The translations under genes were made by a program, and so were the position numbers. Below, piece by piece: positions 4,656-7,306 of a stretch of 7,306 nucleotides of DNA; the first letter of the stretch is position 1; each line of letters opens with the position of its first letter. Source of the stretch: an uncultured bacterium (GTDB lineage: Bacteria > Patescibacteriota > Minisyncoccia > Phycocordibacterales > UBA9973); contig CAIVNB010000022.1 in assembly GCA_903907175.1 (NCBI GenBank), positions 1-7,306 of the forward strand, read 5' to 3'. The notes beneath the pieces were generated by a model. That model was given only the letters and a program-made list of their open reading frames with translations. It was not told the origin of the DNA and made no database searches.

Positions 4656-5261
4656 ATGGACATACTATCTTCAAAAAATCCTTACGAAAAACATGGTCAT
4701 GAGCAAATAAAAATTTGCGTGTCAGGAGCAGCTGAAACAGGGCATTGTGGCCTTGGGGCGTTAGATCTTGCGAAGGAACTAGGGCGAGAGATTGTAAGAC
4801 AAGGTGCGATACTTGTGACAGGAGCAACGACAGGCTTTCCAATGTGGTCTGCAATGGGAGCAAAAGAAATTGGCGGATTATCAATCGGTTTTTCTCCTGC
4901 TTCAACAGAGAAAGAGCACGCAGAAGTTTATAAATTACCACTTGATTATATGGATTTGATAATCTATACAGGCTTCGGGTATCCTGGAAGGGATTTATTG
5001 CTTACTCGTTCTGTTGATGCTGTTATTTGTGGTTGTGGACGTATTGGAACGATACATGAATTTGCTGTTGCTTTTGAAGACGGGAAAGCTATAGGTATTT
5101 TTGATGGTCCATGGGATATGGGTAAAGAGTTGCAGGGAATTTTAGAGAAATCCCATAGGCCTAATGATAAAATTGTTATGGGTAAAGATCCAAAGAAATT
5201 AGTTGCAGACGTCATTGCTGTTGTCAGAAGAATGAAGGCAAACGAAAAAAAGACTCTTTAA
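4656..5261 (+). CDS. LOG/SLOG-fold nucleotide-binding protein, TIGR00725-like
   Basis: A Rossmann-like protein of the SLOG superfamily, which includes LOG phosphoribohydrolases and the DprA/Smf domain. Residues 18-28 (IKICVSGAAET) form the first strand and loop. VTGATTGFPMWSAMGAKEIGG (54-74) corresponds to the GG....M.A...GA segment. TGFGYPGRDLLLTRSVDAVI (105-124) and GRIGTIHEF (128-136) correspond to the nucleotide-handling region that in true LOG proteins reads PGGxGTxxE. The first glycine pair is replaced here by CGCGR, but GT..E is kept. This fits the TIGR00725/LDcluster4 branch better than cytokinin-type LOG, and the substrate is unknown. Length, 201 aa, is slightly above the usual 150-180 because of a 15-residue N-terminal tail. 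The ATG abuts GGG of the inverted repeat, with no Shine-Dalgarno. The next gene starts 16 bases downstream and is probably co-transcribed. Confidence 0.82.
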   Translation: MDILSSKNPYEKHGHEQIKICVSGAAETGHCGLGALDLAKELGREIVRQGAILVTGATTGFPMWSAMGAKEIGGLSIGFSPASTEKEHAEVYKLPLDYMDLIIYTGFGYPGRDLLLTRSVDAVICGCGRIGTIHEFAVAFEDGKAIGIFDGPWDMGKELQGILEKSHRPNDKIVMGKDPKKLVADVIAVVRRMKANEKKTL

Positions 5262-5277
5262 TCTATCTAGTTAAATA

Positions 5278-6117
5278 ATGAAAATAAACTATAAGGTTTT
5301 TTTTAAAATATTAATATATTGTTTTGCGTTTATTGGCTTTGTTTTTGTGGCCGTTTTTTTTGCGATGCAATTTGGTTGGTTGAATGTTAAAGGATCTGTC
5401 TCTGAGAGAAATTCATATTTTAACGTAAATGAAAATTTAAATTTAAACACAATCAATACGAACGAAGTAGTGCCTAGTTGGAAAGATACAAGCGAATGGA
5501 AATTACTCAAAGAAGTTTTTGCTCGTGACCAAGTTGTTATAAATAAGGCAGCGAATGATGCGGGGATTTCTCCACGGCTCATATTGGGTGGTGTGATGGG
5601 GGAGCAATTAAGATTTTTTTCTAATCGACGAGAATCGTTTAAAAATTATTTTGAACCAATGAAAGTTCTGGCGACACTTTCTAAGTTTTCTTTTGGGATA
5701 GCTGGTTTAAAGCCTCAGACAGTGAGTTTGATTGATGCACATTTGAAAGACTCTAATTCAGTTTTTTATCTTGGTCCCGAAATGGAACATGTAACTGACT
5801 ATCCAGTTGGCGCAAATGTTGATTCAGAAATAATGAATCGAATTACCGATGTAAAAGATCCATATTATTCTTATTTATATGTTGGGCTTTTTATGAGGCA
5901 GGCGATAGCTCAATGGCAAAAAGCTGGGTACGATATTAGTAATCGACCTGAAGTAATTACAACACTGTACAATCTTGGTTTTAATCGATCTATTCCAAAA
6001 GCTGATGCTCGCGCGGGCGGGGCCACGATAAATGTTGGTGGTAAAGATTATACTTTTGGGGATTTAGGATATGAGTTTTATTATTCTAGCGAACTCACTG
6101 ATATTTTTCCACAATAA
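5278..6117 (+). CDS. Membrane-anchored lysozyme/lytic-transglycosylase-like protein
   Basis: One N-terminal membrane segment (residues 8-30, FFKILIYCFAFIGFVFVAVF) with a lysine before it suggests a signal anchor with the remaining 245 residues outside the membrane. A low-complexity Asn-rich linker (50-62) follows. The globular part has features of the lysozyme-like fold: an AGISPRLILGGVMGEQLR segment (95-112) with Glu109 as candidate catalytic acid, SFGIAGLKPQT (138-148) in the place of the G.MQ..P.T motif of SLT-type transglycosylases, and TLYNLGFN (229-236) matching the AYNxG motif. It would cut peptidoglycan for growth, remodelling or secretion-apparatus insertion. No Shine-Dalgarno is seen before the ATG, and no closer start fits better. 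It follows the LOG-fold gene by 16 bases and ends in the 54-bp palindromic terminator. The family assignment rests on motif spacing only. A catalytically inactive relative is possible. Confidence 0.72.
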   Translation: MKINYKVFFKILIYCFAFIGFVFVAVFFAMQFGWLNVKGSVSERNSYFNVNENLNLNTINTNEVVPSWKDTSEWKLLKEVFARDQVVINKAANDAGISPRLILGGVMGEQLRFFSNRRESFKNYFEPMKVLATLSKFSFGIAGLKPQTVSLIDAHLKDSNSVFYLGPEMEHVTDYPVGANVDSEIMNRITDVKDPYYSYLYVGLFMRQAIAQWQKAGYDISNRPEVITTLYNLGFNRSIPKADARAGGATINVGGKDYTFGDLGYEFYYSSELTDIFPQ

Positions 6118-6166
6118 TAACAAATAAAAAATCCTCCATATGGAGGATTTTTTATTTGTTATTATT
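6113..6166. terminator. Bidirectional terminator: 54-bp perfect palindrome between convergent genes
   Basis: Perfect dyad symmetry is centred between 6139 and 6140. The core AATCCTCCA/TGGAGGATT is flanked by A6 on the left and T6 on the right, so a T tract follows the stem on either strand. The palindrome continues outward to include the TAA of the upstream gene (6115-6117) and the TAA of rplT on the minus strand (6164-6162). It ends both transcripts within a 44-base gap. Confidence 0.92.
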
Positions 6167-6506
6167 TTAAGCTTGCGAGGACTCTGGCGAAAGTTTTTGG
6201 ATTGTTTTCTGCTAGGTCTGCTAATATCTTTCTATCAAGTTCAATTTTATTTTTCTTTAGAACTCCGATTAGTTTTGAATAAGACATTCCAAGTTCACGA
6301 CTTCCAGCATTGATCTTTATATTCCAAAGCTTTCGGTTGTGAGACTTTTTATCTTTTCGGTGAGCGAAAGAATAATTTCCTGCATGAACTAGGGCCTCTT
6401 TTGCTTGACGCTCTTTAGTACTGCGACCATGTCGCATTCCTTTGGTTTGTTTTAAAACGCTTCTTCTTCTCTTTAACGCATGTACTCCCTTTTTTACTCT
6501 TGTCAT
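6162..6506 (-). CDS. rplT: 50S ribosomal protein L20
   Basis: Primary 23S rRNA-binding protein needed early in large-subunit assembly. The protein is 114 residues against the usual 117-120 and is complete. The N-terminal extension is typical: MTRVKKGVHALKRRRSVLKQTKG, with HGRSTKERQAKEALVHAGNYSFAHRKDKK behind it. It is followed by the globular half, with NRKLWNIKINAGSRELGMSYSKLIGVLKKNKIELDRKILADLA. In several bacteria L20 represses its own operon through mRNA sites that mimic rRNA. No such leader can be judged here because the operon's 5' region is cut by the window. It is the third gene after infC and rpmI, 22 bases behind rpmI. There is no Shine-Dalgarno before its ATG, so coupling to upstream translation is plausible. 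Confidence 0.97.
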   Translation of the reverse strand: MTRVKKGVHALKRRRSVLKQTKGMRHGRSTKERQAKEALVHAGNYSFAHRKDKKSHNRKLWNIKINAGSRELGMSYSKLIGVLKKNKIELDRKILADLAENNPKTFARVLASLK

Positions 6507-6528
6507 GATATTTCTAAGTTACTTTTAA

Positions 6529-6723
6529 TTATGAAAAAGGCAACAAGTGACTTTTTGGCTTGTTCTTTATTTCGAAAGCACTACCTTTGCGACCAGCCAA
6601 CTGTGTGCCTCGTGATTGTTTTGCATTGAAATGGTTAAAACCTGGCTTTCTGCCAATTACTTTTCCATTTTTTGTTATCTTTAATCTTTTTGAATAAGAT
6701 TTGTTTGTTTTCATTCCTTTCAT
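6529..6723 (-). CDS. rpmI: 50S ribosomal protein L35
   Basis: Small basic protein of the large ribosomal subunit, 64 residues, the normal family length. It opens with MKGMKTNKSYSKRLKIT, which corresponds to the family's MPKMKTxKxxxKRFKxT, so the first ATG (6723) is preferred over the in-frame ATG three codons later. Next come KVIGRKPGFNHFNAKQS and a C-terminal stretch rich in lysine and arginine. The order infC-rpmI-rplT is one of the most conserved bacterial arrangements and supports all three calls. It starts 26 bases after infC, with no recognisable Shine-Dalgarno in the gap. Confidence 0.95.
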   Translation of the reverse strand: MKGMKTNKSYSKRLKITKNGKVIGRKPGFNHFNAKQSRGTQLAGRKGSAFEIKNKPKSHLLPFS

Positions 6724-6749
6724 AAATTTTTGTGGCGTTAAGCCCGTAG

Positions 6750-7256
6750 TTATTTTGCTTTTTCTATTGTAATAAATAAACCTTTTGGACCTTTTTTATA
6801 TGAATCTGATATTTTATAATCTTCAGTTATTAAATGTAATACTCTATCTAAACGTTCTCGCAAAAATTTTTCATCCATATACTTTGCTCTTCCAGAAAGA
6901 AACAATTCGATTTTTATTCTATGGCCTTCCTTTAACCATTTGGAAGTTGTTTTTGCCTTGAGCTCTAAGTCGTGATCTCCAGTACCTATTTTTATCTGAA
7001 TTGATTTTGTTTCTGTGGGTTTAGCACCAGCTTTCGCCTTTTTTAATTTCTTACTTGCTTCGTATTGATACTTTCCAAAATCCATAATCTTCCCGACTGG
7101 GGGATTTGCATTTGGTGATATTTCAATAAGATCCAACCCTCTGCTTTGTGCAAGTTCGAGTGCTTCCTTAATACTTAAAACTCCAAGATTTTGATTTTCG
7201 CTATCAATAACTCGTAGTTCTTGAGCTCTTATTTGGTTGTTTATTCTTTCTCGCAA
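6750..7256 (-). CDS. infC: Translation initiation factor IF-3
   Basis: Binds the 30S subunit, prevents premature joining of 50S, and checks the start codon and initiator tRNA pairing. The N-domain covers residues 1-66 and includes RINNQIRAQELRVID (4-18) and NPPVGKIMDFGKYQYE (51-66), the IF-3 signature. A lysine/alanine-rich linker follows (67-84), then the C-domain (85-168) with IQIKIGTGDHDLELKAK, KWLKEGHRIKIELFLSGR and GPKGLFITI. The frame is open to the right edge, but the first standard start is TTG at 7256, which gives 168 aa, normal for the family, and places RIN..IR where homologues begin. There is no in-frame ATG. AGAGG lies 15 bases upstream, a little far for a Shine-Dalgarno. A non-AUG start fits the known IF-3 autocontrol through unusual start codons, established for the AUU start in E. 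coli. Confidence 0.94.
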   Translation of the reverse strand: MRERINNQIRAQELRVIDSENQNLGVLSIKEALELAQSRGLDLIEISPNANPPVGKIMDFGKYQYEASKKLKKAKAGAKPTETKSIQIKIGTGDHDLELKAKTTSKWLKEGHRIKIELFLSGRAKYMDEKFLRERLDRVLHLITEDYKISDSYKKGPKGLFITIEKAK

Positions 7257-7292
7257 TTTTTTCTTTGAAACCTCTAAACTCGATAGATAATA

Positions 7293-7305
7293 GCCTATTA
7301 TAGGC
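7293..7305 (-). promoter_or_regulatory. Candidate infC -10 box inside a 13-bp palindrome
   Basis: On the minus strand TATAAT occupies 7302-7297, with a predicted start near 7290 and a leader of about 34 bases before the TTG. The box lies within GCCTATTATAGGC (7293-7305), an inverted repeat with 6-base arms that could be an operator. The -35 region is outside the window. Confidence 0.4.
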
Positions 7306-7306
7306 C

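Larger units (their letters stand above)
4537..4657 (+). repeat. Inverted repeat ending at a start codon (copy 2)
   Basis: ATCCCGTTAGAAGT (4537-4550) and ACTTCTAACGGGAT (4644-4657) are perfectly complementary over 14 bp across a 93-base interval. The right arm ends on the A and T of the ATG at 4656. The core CCCGTTAGAA/TTCTAAYGGG is shared with copy 1, while loop length and content differ. Here the predicted promoter (4559-4586) lies between the arms, so the local transcript carries only the right arm. Read-through from the nuclease gene would carry both. Confidence 0.72.

Noticed and set aside
4532..4660. GATGGA at both ends of repeat copy 2 (4532-4537 and 4655-4660) as a target-site duplication
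   Set aside because: The right copy overlaps the inverted repeat arm itself, and copy 1 has no equivalent flanking duplication, so this is probably chance.
4745..4933. 62-codon frame within the LOG-fold gene in another frame
   Set aside because: It is nested in a gene with clear family motifs, is rich in Arg and Cys from out-of-frame reading, and has no ribosome-binding site.
1..7306. CRISPR arrays, tRNA genes, insertion sequences, phage integrase sites
   Set aside because: I found no regularly spaced direct repeats, cloverleaf with a GGTTCRA T-arm, transposase or integrase motifs, or attachment-type duplications on either strand.

Overview
The window is a low-GC (about one third G+C) bacterial segment with short intergenic gaps. 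It most likely comes from a Candidate Phyla Radiation / Patescibacteria genome, probably Parcubacteria-like. This is inferred from gene content and protein style: a TraG/VirD4-like ATPase of the type common in that group, a long variant of nucleoside diphosphate kinase, an infC-rpmI-rplT cluster encoding compact proteins, TGnTATAAT extended -10 promoters, and almost no Shine-Dalgarno sites. No rRNA or other taxonomic marker settles it.

Layout, left to right. Positions 1-1430 (+) hold the C-terminal part of a type IV secretion/conjugation-like ATPase whose frame is open to the left edge. Next comes an orphan 61-aa gene (1515-1700, +) with its own extended -10 promoter, the only strong Shine-Dalgarno in the window, and a 16-bp hairpin that swallows its stop codon. 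A 194-aa nucleoside diphosphate kinase follows (1814-2398, +). The gene-free stretch 2399-2737 is not empty. It carries a promoter, a highly structured RNA of about 125 nt with 6S-RNA-like architecture (2484-2607), a rho-independent terminator, and a second promoter with an inverted repeat that leads into the next gene.

From 2738 there is a four-transmembrane protein of unknown function, then 7 bases later a beta-CASP metallo-beta-lactamase nuclease (3159-4523), which may also have its own leaderless transcript. The 132-base gap after it has another copy of the inverted repeat, a promoter and a small hairpin. It leads into a LOG/SLOG-fold nucleotide-binding protein (4656-5261) and, 16 bases on, a membrane-anchored lysozyme-like protein (5278-6117). 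A perfect 54-bp palindrome (6113-6166) separates these from the convergent translation operon on the minus strand: infC, rpmI, rplT (7256 down to 6162).

The most interesting signals are non-coding. One is the 6S-like RNA gene. The other is a pair of inverted repeats (left arm TCCCGTTAGAA..., right arm ...TTCTAAYGGGA) that each end exactly at the start codon of an unrelated gene (2738 and 4656). In the first copy an internal AACGGGA offers the left arm an alternative partner, so the leader could adopt two mutually exclusive folds. The genes mix housekeeping roles (translation, nucleotide metabolism, RNA processing) with cell-surface functions (secretion ATPase, wall hydrolase). I see no defence system, CRISPR array or insertion sequence.
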